Position numbers and translations under genes: made by a program. This document shows, in pieces, positions 1 to 12,706 of a stretch of DNA of 64,000 bases. Where the stretch lies: assembly GCA_944472135.2 (NCBI GenBank), contig OX235264.1, forward strand, positions 81,664,319-81,728,318, in the 5' to 3' direction. Below the pieces are notes generated by a model. It saw only the letters and a program-made list of their open reading frames with translations. It was not told the DNA's origin and did not search any database. Source of the DNA: Trichobilharzia regenti (Eukaryota; Platyhelminthes; Trematoda; Strigeidida; Schistosomatidae). Within the stretch, counting starts at the first letter, position 1, and each line of letters starts with the position of its first letter.

Positions 1-214
1 GAAGGTTTTATACAAAACAGGATATTGTCATCACCCGAAGTAGAATTTTGCATGTTTACTATGCATATCAAGTAGATTCATCTTATTTATTCAGTGTCAA
101 AATAACCAAGAGTATTCAAATAATAGAAGCTTACACATTGAAACGGATATGAGACTTCACTATTATTATTATTATTTTTTGCTCTGCTTCAAATCACCGA
201 AAATACCCATTGAG

Positions 215-1130
215 TCATAAAGGAAATAAAAGACAGATTCAGCGAAGAAAATCGCTTATGCAGATCACTGTGGAAAGCCTTCTTTATGGCTGAGCTACAT
301 ATCAATTTCTACAGCCGACAAGTGATCAACAGATGTGTGAAGGATAAACTGCCGCTTTGGACGGGTCACCTCAATGTGTGTTTATAAATGCACCTGCTCG
401 TGTGGAGATAGTTCTATTGGCCGCCCGAACAAAGTGCACGCTTTCCAAACGCATTTCTGAACATTATCTGGCATGGTTAGCAAAGGGACAATGCAAGACA
501 ATTACTAGCTCAATTCTCGAGCACTTGGTGAACTCAGACCACGTAGCTCCACCAGAGTCGTCTTTCAACATCATCTACAAAGTGAAACCAAATTGTACAA
601 AGGGCGTCAGGTTTCGGCTTTTATGTATGGCGGAGGCGCTTGAAATTCATCAATACAACCCTGAACTCTGTATACAGAAAAAGTTTGTCCAGTCTCTTAT
701 TCTAACTTGCTCTTAACCTCTTCACTAATCGTTCCCTGTAAAACATTTTGACTTTTCTTTACTTTTTTCATTTTTCACTTTACTTTTAGTTTGCCTTTGC
801 TTTAATAATTAATTCACTGTTATCACTCTCATATGCTCCTTCTGTACATTTCACACCCTCTTCACACTTGTTAAATTGACACTCAACTACCACCTTTATT
901 CCCACACAATAGCAATTTTAACCTTATGAAATTTCTATCTTTGTTCCGTTGAGTACCACGTAATTTACAACTTTTAATTTTCACTTCTAAAGCCATTTCT
1001 GAGTAATTATATCAACTATGTCACCCCCCCTATTACTCAATAATAGACCACTGTATATTTTTGTAAGTATAAATACGACTGTACAGCCTCTGAAGATGAT
1101 TTCGTCGATCGGGAAAATTTTCTTCTCTAA
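215..1130 (+). mobile_element. Penelope-like element, GIY-YIG end and 3' UTR
   Basis: The translated end matches the C terminus of Penelope-like GIY-YIG endonucleases: LSKRISEHYLAWLAKG, ITSSILEHLVNSDHVAP, then LCMAEALEIHQYNPELCIQK with the conserved Glu-Ala. The upstream part has stops. The 3' UTR (about 830-1130) is similar to 51650-51990. Confidence 0.7.
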
Positions 1131-1149
1131 ATCTGTCTATTATCATGAT

Positions 1150-1905
1150 TATTATATCCTTTAGTTTTTAGAGGAACATAGGGCTTCAGCTGAGCACCTC
1201 CATTGCCTTCTGTCTTTTATTATTACTATTTTATTATTGTTCCGTTGGGTTCCGAGTGGAAGATAGGGCTTCAACACCACAGCTCCATTTTGTCATGTTC
1301 TCTACAGTCCTCTTCATCTGTATCCACGATTGCCTACAAGCCTTCCTCTCCTCATCCTCCTCCTCAAATTCACTTCCAACCATTTGTTTCCCGTTTGGGT
1401 TTCACGCGAGAGTCTGAGTTCCACGCGACGTCAGCCGAGGGTGTTATCAGCGTGTAAAGCATCCATTTCCATTTTCTTCCACATATTTGTTGATGAGTAT
1501 CATCTTGGATGGGTTTTTTCTAGATTCTCTAGTTGCTACTTCATCCTGGCCACCTATAAGAAGGCAGCTACTGCTAAAACTGCACACTGGCCTGTTCGAA
1601 ATGTTTCCATGATGGACACTGCAAGTATCTGGCCCACAGAGAAGAAATGATTGACCTAACATTTGTGTTGAAAATCTGAATCTTGTTCCTTATGCTGAGT
1701 GAAGGCGATTTCCACGCTGATGGTTTCAGACTGACGAGGATGTACGTCACCTTCCCGAAGTTAGCTCTTCGGAATTTCTCCCACTGACAGTAACTGGTGT
1801 TGGTTGTTATTGCAGTTGGTTGGTTATCTTCATCAACTTCGTCCTGTCTATGTTAACTTGAAATCGTGTCTTCTCCTTCTAGGTCTTCTGCCAAGATGAC
1901 AAACA
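1150..1905 (-). mobile_element. RTE-B 3' fragment(s)
   Basis: The minus strand carries the RTE-B 3' end twice, once at 1153-1202 and once from about 1225 onward. The larger copy runs into the C-terminal reverse transcriptase region (homologous to 39840-40190). No intact frame remains. Confidence 0.65.
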
Positions 1906-4049
1906 CTGGAGAAATATTAGACGTGTTGTTGTTAGTTAAGGGACTAAACTGAACACCAAGTTACCTAGCCTACTGCACGATTTCACACTCATTTGTGAAT
2001 ATTAAGACCTAGTCAGAATTAATGGTTTCAAAGTAAGAGCATTGAAAAGACGATATACATGGTCACTAGCGAATGAGATGCAAAGCAAGGTTATTTTTCA
2101 CTGATATGTCATTGTTTCATGCTAATAGCTTCATTAAAATAATACGTCACTAGAATGAAGAAATCCAAACAAGTATATGATAACTCTATTGAATTTATTC
2201 TGTATGGAATATCCTCCAAGTCACGTGACGTGAAAAAGGAGAAATGGTAAGCAAAATCTACTTGAAGTCCTATAAAGATTTTATTACACATGTGTTGATA
2301 AAGTCAATTGGTGAAAATAGAATTAGTGCATTCTCCTCACTTCTATTCACTAAATTGCCATTCCCGTTGAGGCGAAGTAATTCTACTATGCGATTAATTT
2401 TTCAACATCCTAACAAACAGTTTCAGTATTATCGAAGTCGCTGTGATGGCACAGAAATCGAGTGGAAATCAGATGGATGTATGACAAGCAATTAGGAAAT
2501 GCCTCAATAACATATCAATTTATTCAGGTGATTGCAGACATTTTCTGACATTTGCATTCAGTAATTTTACGTGATATAGCCGAAAATTGAGGCGGAGATG
2601 TGGTGTTAAACTTGTCTTATTCATTCATGCAACTTCTAATGGCATATTACTCCTGTTCTTGATGATTTTGCTTTTCCCACTTTTCCTATGTCTGCTTCAC
2701 TTCATTCATATATTAGTGAAATGTGTTACACTGAATCGATATGCTCCTCCTCTAGACTCTCAAATGTTTCCGTCCGACTAGTAAGTTACTCTCACTAGAC
2801 AAAATCAATTTGTATACTGAACATGTGTCACACATCCATATTGAAGTCTTCCATGCATGGCAAACGAAACTGATGTTAGGTGGTTGAATACAAATCAGGA
2901 GGAAGACCAGGATTAGATGTCGTGCCTTTTGACACTCGTCAATATTGTAGGGGTCAATCTTCAGAGAAAGACAAGAAAAGTTTCCTAACATAATGGAAGC
3001 TGTATCACCAAGTGCTGCTAACAGAGATGTTGCCATAGGGATGATGCTGTATGACTCCATCCACCCAAGTGCACCACGATCATGAGGCATCCACCTTGGA
3101 CAGCACATTGTTAACTTGGCTGATGGAATACATTCAGAACTATGATATGGATGCATAACAATACTTACATCCCACTGATCGAAGAAATGATATGGAAAGT
3201 TATTAGGTTCAGCCACTCATGACAAAAGTGTGTTGATAAATTATCAGCTAAAAGACTGGAAGTCTGCTTGTATCACTAGGCCGAGTGAATTTCTGTCGAA
3301 CGTAACGCATCAAATTTTCTCTTTTTCTTATTCTTTATCATTCAGTTATGTCCTTGAACAGCGAAATCTGCTAACACGCATCTCAATTTCGCTTTCAGCC
3401 TACCATTCTCAGAGAAGAGGGAAAAATATTTTAAGCGATTGGTTTATGCTACAGTTAGAATAGCGATCAGTCAGTCACATGATGTACTATGGTCTTCTAC
3501 TTTACTTGAAAATTCTCGACGAAGAGAAAATATTACGCAGTGAATTACACTGAGAACCCTGTACATTGATTGACTGTGTGAACATTTTGTCCAGAATGAA
3601 GTGATCATTATTATAATTGACATTAATCATTAATATAATCGGTAGAGAAAAAAATATCGGATGGTGATGATGATGGTAAGAGTATCATCCATTTCCTCTA
3701 CAATTGAGACATGATTTCCCTTGGTGAATGGATAATCATAGGTTTCCAACTCTCATGAAACCATTTTGCTATCTCAGAAACATTGTACACATTAGACACG
3801 ATACGATATTGAATTACAGATTGTTATATCGGTGTACTTACTTACATCATAAGCTACTGTTAGTTGCTCTTAATTCACATTTCATACTTTGAATAATCTC
3901 AGTATGTTTAGAAAATTAAAACGATATTTTCCCCAATGTTTCACTGTGTAAACCACACCCTCCTCATCAGAATCACTTCGATTTCATGAAACATCAAAAT
4001 ATGTAGTGGAACAGTAGTGCATCAATTAAAGTGGACTCACCTGAACGTC
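1906..4049. other. Unassigned intergenic DNA
   Basis: No gene is recognised. A 154-codon minus-strand open frame (2752-3216) lacks family motifs. 3920-3990 on the minus strand holds a CTGATGAGG...GTGAAAC motif discussed in the findings. Confidence 0.5.
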
Positions 4050-4255
4050 AATCGTCCATAAATATTTGTGCTAGATGAATAAATGTGATTAGTCATCAAA
4101 TACATATTCACGTTGATGTTGTCAACTGGTCATTGTTGAATCGTTCTACGGTGTGTGCATGTGTTTGTGTGTGTCAGTTATTCATGTGTGCCGTTCACTG
4201 TATGGTGAACATGTTAACCTCATCTGAGTGATAATTTACACCAGTGGTTGACCAG
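4050..4255 (+). mobile_element. Penelope-like terminal repeat fragment
   Basis: About 200 bp match the minus strand of 41030-41200 (shared CACGTTGATGTTGTCAACTGG and ATGGTGAACATGTTAACCTC). That copy follows Penelope-like reverse transcriptase sequence, so this is probably a terminal or untranslated part. Confidence 0.5.
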
Positions 4256-4811
4256 AGAGAGGATGGAAAATATAATAACGAGTCGTTTTATCTGTTGTGT
4301 TGTCTGACCACTCACAGTCTGTCAGATCAATGGTAACTTTGATCGCTCTCTCCTATTTACTGCATGATATGTAGCTGAAATATGCGAGACTTCAAAGATG
4401 AATCTGTCTTTATGTGAATGACTACCTCTCTTAAGCACTTAAACATTCTCCTCTCTCTATAGCATGCATTGCAATATAGCTGGTTTCTTCTCCTGCACCG
4501 TTTACTTCTAGTTGATTTCTAGGCGAATGTTTCGCGTAATGTGTGTAGTCCATGTCCACTAACCCCAACTATCACATATCTGCTGCTTTCCTATAAGTAA
4601 CAAGCCTGACATTCGCAACATTTCACTTCATACTTCTATTTGTTTTATGTTATTTTAGCAAATGCATACTTCTTCATATCCCTCTGTTTCTTCCTGTCAT
4701 ATTTTTAAAATTGTAAATGTTGTTTGTGAACTTTTCTGGGTAATCATGTTCAATGACAATTTGTCTTTTATTGGAGATCTCACTGTCCATATCAACGTTG
4801 TGTGTTACAAT

Positions 4812-5136
4812 TGTGGTGTGTGCTACTGATAAGATTTATCAGTGGTATATAGATATGAAGAGGTGTTCATCAGCAGAAAATAATCAAACAGCAGCGAGGT
4901 AGATTAGATGTCAGAGAAAGCAAATGATACAGCGTTGTGGAGATACATTGGAGTTACTAAACGAACACAAAGAAAGACATACATAAGCACGCAATATAAA
5001 GGCGAGAAGTATCAGAACACGGAAGATCTGTGCTAATAGTGGTTTGCAGAGAAGGCGTACATAATTTCACCACATAGCGATATTTAAATTGCAAATAAAT
5101 ATCCCTTGACCAAGTGCCTCATCCCCTACCGTTACA
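4812..5136 (+). mobile_element. LTR-like unit, family D, diverged
   Basis: Shares the hairpin (one mismatch) and the order of motifs with 52533-52830, and ends GTTACA. Confidence 0.5.
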
Positions 5137-5629
5137 ACTTCACTCAGAAACTATACAGTTATACAGTGTAGTAGGGAATTATGGAATCGCTCATAGCGTC
5201 TGTTGTTCACATTAGTTCGTAACAAAACATATGAATGTACGTATCAGGTGAATTAATGAATTATGCAGTCTGTAAACAATAAGTGTTTATGGTTACTCCT
5301 ATGGTTACCATTAAGAATTAAACGCGACAAGCTCTTGGAAACAAGAGCATATAAAGCAGATGCTTCCCTTAATGAATTTCAACAAAACAATTATCTGAAA
5401 CGTGTAATGTGCGCATATTTGCGGAACACATTTCGGACATTCTGATCACATACTTGCTTGTCATACACATTTGTGTGGAAGGCACGATAACATGGATTAT
5501 TAGAATACAGGTCGAATTGTGCACATATGAAGGTCACAAATGACGAGTGTCAAGACAGCTTAGGGATGTGGGCAAGAAGAGAGAAGTAAAGGAAGGAAGG
5601 AAGCAAGGAAGGGATGGAGGTGATGAAAA

Positions 5630-6110
5630 TCTCATTGAGTAAATTGAACCTTGGTTGTAAATTAGATCACAAGGCAGGTTCAAGGTAATACCAAATAACT
5701 TTTGGACACATAAGACAGGTTTAGGCCTTTTTATTGCCAAGGCTTCAACAAACTCAAGTGTGAGGTGCGTGTGTGTGTGACCCAAGCTTCTCTCATATAT
5801 GGGTTTGAAGGCATTATTGAAATCAACCGTGTTACGCGTCTGTATGATGTGATTCGCTATAGTCGACATTGGACATCTATTTCCGGTATAAGTTGTATCC
5901 GGTGATTTTATTTTTTGTCGCAGCCAATTTGGAATATGTTCTGTAGCCCTAACCAGCAGAGGCTGATCGTTCCCCCTATATATATGTGCGTCCACACATA
6001 CACGCGAATCGGTAAACACAATGGGATTTGACATTATCGTTCGGATGCTGTGAGGGGTTACAAAACAGCATCGATCTGTTTTCTGTGTGTATACGATTTC
6101 GGCCAAATAT
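5630..6110 (-). mobile_element. Penelope-like GIY-YIG fragment
   Basis: The minus-strand frame contains RATEHIPNWLRQK, MSTIANHIIQTRNTVDFNN and LEFVEALAIKRPKPVLCVQK, the usual late GIY-YIG region of Penelope-like proteins including the Glu-Ala pair. The N-terminal part of the frame (6000-6106) is not recognisable. Confidence 0.7.
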
Positions 6111-7984
6111 TAAGTTCTATTAATTACCGTCCCCGGTTCGGTCACAAGAATTAGTCAAACCTGGTTGCGTAATGTTAATTAACAAAGCAAAAAGTACAAT
6201 AAGCTCAAAAATTCAATTTATTCTGCCTTTCACTTAGTATATTAGTGTACTGATTAATGTTTAAATCTTCTCGGAGTTCTACTGTGTATTTCGAAATTAT
6301 GCATTTTATCCGATAATGAAATACAATGTATTTATTTACGCTATGCATCAAGAATTTTAGTGGTGTTTATTCTCAGGTATGCTAGTTAAGTATTGCAGAA
6401 GTTTAAAAAATGTGCGTTCTCGTCAGATGCTCATTATTTTATAACCTATTTTTGAATCCTGAATTAAAGTTCTACTGCATATATGCATATATGACTTACT
6501 CTGAAATATATTTCCTAATAAATTCCTCAATCTTTATCGCTTCAGTTGACATGTGACCATTGAAGAGAGAACCCACTCAATAGTAGTGTCGTTAGAAAGG
6601 TGATAGGCTAGAAGAACGCTGGAAAACTTTCCAATTCTATCTAACCTCATCCGCAAACTTATGTATGTAAACTTATCCGGAAACGTTTCTCATTATAAGC
6701 TCTAGTTTGAGGTGAATCTGAACAGATGGGTTCGAAGAGCTTCGTTCCAGCCGTGTAGCAGTGTACTTCATGTAATCAAGTAGTACTGTCAACTTCGCAT
6801 CGTAGAATGCAGGAGGATCGTATTTTGAAGAAGTTATTAATCGGAAGACAACAGTTCTTCAAAACCCTTCACTTTTGCATTAGGTTCTCAAATTCGTGTA
6901 ATTTGGTTATGACAGAGGTTACAGTAATTAAGGAAGTCCCGAAAATCCCCAAGCAGGGATGTTTGACAATATGAATATGGATAAGGGAGGGATAAGGCAG
7001 TTTTCACAGCCAGTCATTCAGCTTCACTCACCAAATATCGTTAGTTATCAAATCAGTTAAGCCTGTTCAAATATAATCCATTAAATATTGAGTTGGTCAC
7101 TCACCTAAGGTCGTATTACTATTCTTATTTTGATTTTATTCACTCGATTTTAATTTGATTTAACTAACTGGAGATTCTTTCATTCCAGCAAAGACCAAAT
7201 TATTTTTGTCCAGACTTGAAATCACAGGTGAGTGTACCGAACACTCGATCCTAAACCACTATCATCATATAAGTCACTTCATGTATAGTGGATATCAGCT
7301 TTTATTATCTGTGTATGCCATCAGTTATTACCGGTTGATTTTACTAGGCTAAATGACTGAACGATTGACTGGTTGTCATCAGATTAATATATTTGTGAAT
7401 ACTCGAGCCAGCTACTACCTTCTTTGAACATCATCCTAAATGGTTGAGCAATCGACATTCAAGATCTATTCGTGGCTCACTTTGTAAACATTGAGCATAA
7501 AGTTGATGATGAAAATACAGAATTTACACTTATTTATCGCATTGCAACTAATCTCAGTTTAGCCTTACAACTTTGTCTTCTATGTTCGACCGAAGCCATC
7601 AGCATCCAACTCAATAAGCCACACTGATGTATCCAGAAGACATCTGTACAGATTTGGTCATCGTTACATGAATGTAAACACCTAACTATTTAGAATTCAC
7701 AATAAGCTTTCTACAAATTATTATCCTCCAGACTACTTTATTCTCCTGAATACATTATCTTTAATTGCCTAGTACGTGATCAGCCTGAACACTCGCTTGT
7801 TCCCTACTCTTTGTTTTTTCACAAATTATGCATTATGCAGTCGACGTGTTGTAAGCCTTTCTACCCTTCAATTGTTTGTATCGATTTTCTTGGTGAACTA
7901 TCACCCCCCCCCACCTGTCATGTTGACATTGACTATTTATCGTTAACAAACTTATCGCCACTAGATTGGTAAAATTATTTGTAT
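6111..7984. other. Unassigned AT-rich DNA
   Basis: No coding, RNA or repeat family signal seen on either strand. Confidence 0.5.
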
Positions 7985-8191
7985 TGTGTTGGTTTGTGGG
8001 GATTTGATTTGACTGGTTACAGGATTTCATGGTTAGGTGACATCAATTAGAGAAGCATTGGACAACGTGAGAGTACTGGACAGCTGTCTCGTCAGCCTAG
8101 TTTGTGACTCATCAACCGCATGCACAATCAGGTTTCGAACCCATCACCTTCTCACTACAAGGCGAGCTCGTATACCATCCACCCACTGGGA
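7985..8191 (-). mobile_element. HHR-SINE copy
   Basis: tRNA-like head with a B box (GGTTCGAAACC on the minus strand near 8133), then a hammerhead-like segment (UUGAUGA ... CAGCUGUCCAGUACUC) and tail. Diverged. Confidence 0.65.
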
Positions 8192-9224
8192 TATATACAC
8201 ATTTATATGTATACCAGTGAAGTCATTTCTGAGAAATCACAAATAATCTTCATCTGAAGAAACGCTTCCTATCATCAAGTCAACTACCAAATGTATTTCT
8301 GTTGTTCGAAGTCTTATTATCAGTCTACTTCTCATTTGAAGTCATACACAAGTGGCTAGTTTTATTGACTATTATTTGCAAGTGGACTGAGATTCCAGTG
8401 TACATAAGAGCGTCCCATATAGACAAGTTGTCAGAAATATTTACAAAATGAGATGCACATTCAATTCACCTATTCATGTTTTAAATTCATATTAATAAAT
8501 TGGCGCGATGTGTATAGGCAAGTATGTATGATAGACGTTTCTTAAAATGTTACATTGACCGCGAACCACACTCATTATTTGTTTATTTGGTTGATTGTTT
8601 GTTTTCGGCTGACCATGTATGTTTGTTTGTGTGTGTGTATGTGTGTGTGTGTGTGTGTACAAGAGGTAACCAGTTCGATGTAATGATGATGATGATGGTA
8701 GTTGCAGTAAATTTAATAATTCAAATTACAAATTTATTCTTATTGTTACTGGAACTAAACCTGGCCTGAAATAATATTGGGTAATTGTCATTGTCATTAT
8801 TATTGTTATTCTTCTTATTATTACAGACTACTTCACCGTAATACGAAATACACATCAGTGTAGACATGTTAAACACTTCAGATAAATTATTTCTCCATTC
8901 TATGAAAGTGTATGAAAGGTGTATGAAACTGTTTGTTTTTGTAGAATAAAGGAATAGAGGAACTGAGTAAACAAACATTTACAGCGACCCTGATTCGATT
9001 GAAGTCAGTTTGACTTGGAATAGTTACTTATTCAGTTGACTTCCTGTCAAGTTGTTAGAACACTGAGACGAGTTGAAAGTGTAGACCTTGAGAAGGCATA
9101 TTTGTTTCATCTCACTTATTCATTTTACAGCAAGTCACTGGTATTAACAATTTTGCATAAAACACAATAATCGAGCAAAGAATATTCTTTTCGATAAATT
9201 CCTCTACCGGCTCTACAACAATTA
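8192..9224. other. Unassigned AT-rich DNA with a GT repeat
   Basis: Only a (GT)n run near 8625-8660 and a GAT run near 8684 stand out. Confidence 0.5.
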
Positions 9225-9537
9225 TATGTATAGGATTTCATCATCAGCTGACATTAGTTAGAGAACCATTGAAAAACCTGGGAATACTGGACATCTGTTT
9301 CGTCCTAGTTTGGGATTCCTCATCAGTACGCAACCACTGGGGTTCGAACCCAGGACCTTCTGGTTACAAGGTGAGCTAGCTCGTATACCATTAAGCTACT
9401 GGGACCCAATCCAATGGCCCATGGATTCTAACTTCTGCCAAATCACGACATAGCGCGACCCCTAGCCAATCTCTTCGGTGGCGAGTATTTGTCCTCACAC
9501 CCGACCTGCTGCACCCTACTGGTCACGACTTCTCATT
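9225..9537 (-). mobile_element. HHR-SINE copy
   Basis: A near-complete minus-strand unit: body (9400-9537), tRNA-like head with B box GGTTCGAACCC, hammerhead-like segment 9330-9281 and tail. It resembles the Sm-alpha type of schistosome repeats, known to combine a Pol III promoter with a hammerhead. Confidence 0.75.
9281..9330 (-). ncRNA. Hammerhead-like ribozyme segment
   Basis: The minus strand reads GUACUGAUGAG, then UCCCAAACUAGGACGAAAC, then AUGUCCAGUAU. Core CUGAUGA and GAAA are present and a GUC cleavage triplet precedes CAGUAU. The stem I strand and the core share one CUG, unlike the ideal arrangement, so activity is doubtful. Confidence 0.5.
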
Positions 9538-9739
9538 TTATATGTTTATATACATAGAATATTCTAGATTAGTAATTAATAACAATATTAGTGTTTTTTA
9601 AATAATATCGATTTGTAAAGTATGATCAATGCAATTACAGTTCATTAAAGATGCTTAAATTATATTAGTAATAAAGGTATAATAGCGAATATAATATCAA
9701 CTAAAATTAGGGAAATTTCACAAAAATTCACGATTATTC

Positions 9740-10085
9740 AAACCTGGATGGCCAATGTAATGATAATGTCTACACTAACTTCTTTTGGATGCATAAATTA
9801 GGCTTGTTAATGTGGATCCCTCAGCCTCAGCAATATTTAGGAGTCGAACTCTTAAGGCAAAATTGAGATTCGTAGGTATGCGGTAAATGACCCTGAAAGC
9901 ATGTTTAACGTCAATCTTGTATACTGTCTCCACAAGATGAGACAGAATAGCGCTGCGAATAGATTTTATTTGACATTTGCTTAACCACGCAGAGTGATGT
10001 TCGGAAATTCGATGAGAAACACGCCTAATTGTACGACCTATGTAACTGGCTTCACAGGAGCAGTTAAATCTAGTTGAAAACTCTA
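9740..10085 (-). mobile_element. Penelope-like GIY-YIG fragment
   Basis: Minus-strand translation includes FNCSCEASYIGRTIRRVSHR and ISEHHSAWLS, the YIG-R core of the GIY-YIG nuclease. The frame decays downstream. Confidence 0.75.
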
Positions 10086-10489
10086 TTCTGATTTCTCCCT
10101 AGTTGTCATATTTGTCATTCAGTAATAGCAATCCACCAACTAAAGTGAAGCGTATTTTCAAATGCAAACCGATATTCATATCACACGATCTCCAATTTGA
10201 AGTGTCTTCTGATGGAAACGTGATAATCCGAAAGGATGATTTGGAAATAATATACACCTTACGTCATGTGTCACTGATGTTATGTGTTACTGATCACTAA
10301 GACTGACTGTTTATTATGGTGATATAATAAGAGCAAACAGATTGTTTAGGGCCAGGTTGTAACAAAAATCCATCCATCAGCCAGCGAAATCGGAAACAAT
10401 AATTCGACATGACACTCAAGTATGACTGACTGGTAAACGCGGAAAGAATGTATGAACGCAGTGTGCTAGCCAAGACTGTCATTTGTTTG

Positions 10490-11175
10490 TGATATGGACA
10501 TGGATCGTCTACAAAGCGAAAATTCGTTTACAGTGCTCCACATCCAGCCAGGATATTGGACGATATCGATTATACAGAGTGACAGAGTTGAGACGGCGTT
10601 CAACGTGGATCAGAAACATTGTCGGTCTAAAAGCATGTCATTTGGACTATCAGGATTAGCACCGTTCACCTTCAGACAACTGATAACCAATGTTGTTACT
10701 TAGTTACTTGAAGAATGTGGAGGTGTACGGTGATGATCTCATCGTCTACAGTCAAAATGAAAGCGGTTATGTGTTGAAGCCGTGTTGAGACGCGTTGAAG
10801 AGTATGGACTAAGCATCGACAAAACAAAATCTGGGATAGCCAAACAGAGTGTCTTGCTGTCGGGTGATGAAGTAGGCGATAGTGAGACAAAACCGTTTCC
10901 GGAAGAAATCTTGTCGATATAGACCACTACGACTCCTAATTGCAAGAGGAAGCTAAGGCAGTTCCTCCGGGGTGAGCAGCATTTCATGGTCAATTTGTGA
11001 AAAACTTCCCCTCCCTCCCCCCTTGTAGAGACTATTAGGTGAATTGAAGTTTCCTTGGTCGGAAGAATCGCAGAAAGTATTCGACAGTACCAAACGGATA
11101 TTAGACCATCAGAAAATGACTCTAAAACTGACTGTACCAGGAAAACCGGAAGGACTACTGTCCTTTTGAGATTCT
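10490..11175 (+). pseudogene. Gypsy-type reverse transcriptase remnant
   Basis: Frames contain IQPGYWTISIIQSDRVETAF, MSFGLSGLAPFTFRQL, RRVEEYGLSIDKTKSGIAKQ and SEESQKVFDSTKRIL. This is the order of a Ty3/gypsy reverse transcriptase followed by the RNase H junction. The YLDD active site region is destroyed and several stops occur. No LTRs are seen close by. Confidence 0.7.
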
Positions 11176-11902
11176 GACTGGCACCACCCAAAAAATACCT
11201 GATGAATCGATCAAAAGAAAATAAAATTTTATTTTCGTTGTTTTGTTTAATAAATAAGACTGAATTGTTCACCTCCTTCTCGTATGTGCTGGATATTATT
11301 ATGAGGTACAAATGAAACGGAGGAATATAATCCAAATACACACACATACACGATCACTTCTTTCTATGCGTATATGCTGCTGGTGGCTGGTACACACAAA
11401 ACAATGAGAAAATTCACAATAAAGATAATGTGTGCAACAAATGGCTAACTCCTCAGGAGAGAAGTTAGTACCACAGGAACAACATGAAAACAAAGATGGC
11501 TGGATAGATTGACAGATAGATGCATAGATATTGACGTACACATATTCAACAATAAGAATAATTGTATGTGTAAAGACAGTACTCGAGGAGGCATAGAAGA
11601 CCGATCATTAACATATGACAAAAACACGAATGCAATTTATACAACAACAAGAACATAAAAGCTGGTCATAATGATGTTTCTCTCCCAGGACGATAGATAT
11701 CTGTATATGTGTGTGTGTCTGTGTGTTCCTGTTGTTGACTGAAATCACTCATGCATGAAGATAATAGTAAAAGACGGATATCTTGTTTATAAGTAGTCTA
11801 CTCAATAGTAGAAGTAGTAGTATAGGCATGTGATAAAGTATATGTGCGAAGAATTTCAAAATTAATGTTTACAGACTGGTTAGAAAGACACAGAGGAATG
11901 CA
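11176..11902. other. Downstream flank of the SAC2-like gene
   Basis: AT-rich, with AATAAA-like motifs on the minus strand near 11920 (inside the last exon) and none clearly assigned. Probably contains the 3' UTR. Confidence 0.4.
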
Positions 11903-12706
11903 TCAAAATATAATAAATGAGGAATAAATTGTTTTCTGTTGTCCCAGTTGGTACTTTTCACCAACTCCTGTATGCTGCTGCGGTCGTTTGTCTGCACAAA
12001 ATAATTGACGACGAATTCTATCTAACTGAATCAGTGTATACAGTTGTTTACGCTTCAACTTTTCAGTTAACTTTGCATTTTTAGGTAGCTGAATATCTGG
12101 TAAATAGACATGTTTCAATAGCTCGTATAAACCATAATCATGTATTACCACCAGTGAATTGAATTCTTTGTTGAAAGACTCAGTAGTAGTGTAATCAGTA
12201 GTTTTAGTAGTAGAAGCAGTTGAATCAATCGTGGAATTATTTACAGGATTATTGTTAAATTCACTATGCAGTGATGATAATGATAAAACTAATAGTGAAT
12301 TCATTATACTTGGTTGTGTATACTCTTTGAATAATTGTTGTAACCTTTCGAAGATAATCTTATTGTTGAGGCATTCCAATGGAATAGTTTGATCATTCGG
12401 CACACGTGAATTAGAATCAGACTTTGTTGGCACTGTTCCACTACCACGATCATTACTACGCTTCTCCAAACGACTGACACTACCTGTTCGAGTGTTGCCA
12501 CTGTCACCACCATGGAGACTAGCAATCCCATATAATAATTCTTCTAGACTAGCAGTCTGTAAATTAATCTGTCTTTCAGTAACATTTGGAGTCAACAAAT
12601 GATGACTAGGAAGTTGAAGTGTCACTTTGTTGGGAGTCGTTGACTCAGCTTTATCATTTTGTCCAACATTTGGGAAACGATTCAGTTGTAGTGAAAGTTT
12701 TGATTT
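11903..12706 (-). CDS. INPP5F: SAC2-like exon j: terminal coding exon
   Basis: Acceptor ATGCTACTAG is at 12708-12707. The frame continues in phase from exon i (...QAIS, then [16 protein letters not shown]) and ends in a TGA at 11903-11905. Segments include [35 protein letters not shown], and a C-terminal basic helix [19 protein letters not shown]. The middle holds Ser/Thr repeats ([13 protein letters not shown]). No known domain is recognised. AT-rich sequence with AATAAA-like motifs follows on the minus strand. Confidence 0.65.
   Translation of the reverse strand, partial: KSKLSLQLNRFPNVGQNDKAESTTPNKVTLQLPSHHLLTPNVTERQINLQTASLEELLYGIASLHGGDSGNTRTGSVSRLEKRSNDRGSGTVPTKSDSNSRVPNDQTIPLECLNNKIIFERLQQLFKEYTQPSIMNSLLVLSLSSLHSEFNNNPVNNSTIDSTASTTKTTDYTTTESFNKEFNSLVVIHDYGLYELLKHVYLPDIQLPKNAKLTEKLKRKQLYTLIQLDRIRRQLFCADKRPQQHTGVGEKYQLGQQKTIYSSFIIF

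Noticed and set aside
2752..3216. 154-codon minus-strand open frame
   Set aside because: No motif, no splice sites, no related copy in the window.
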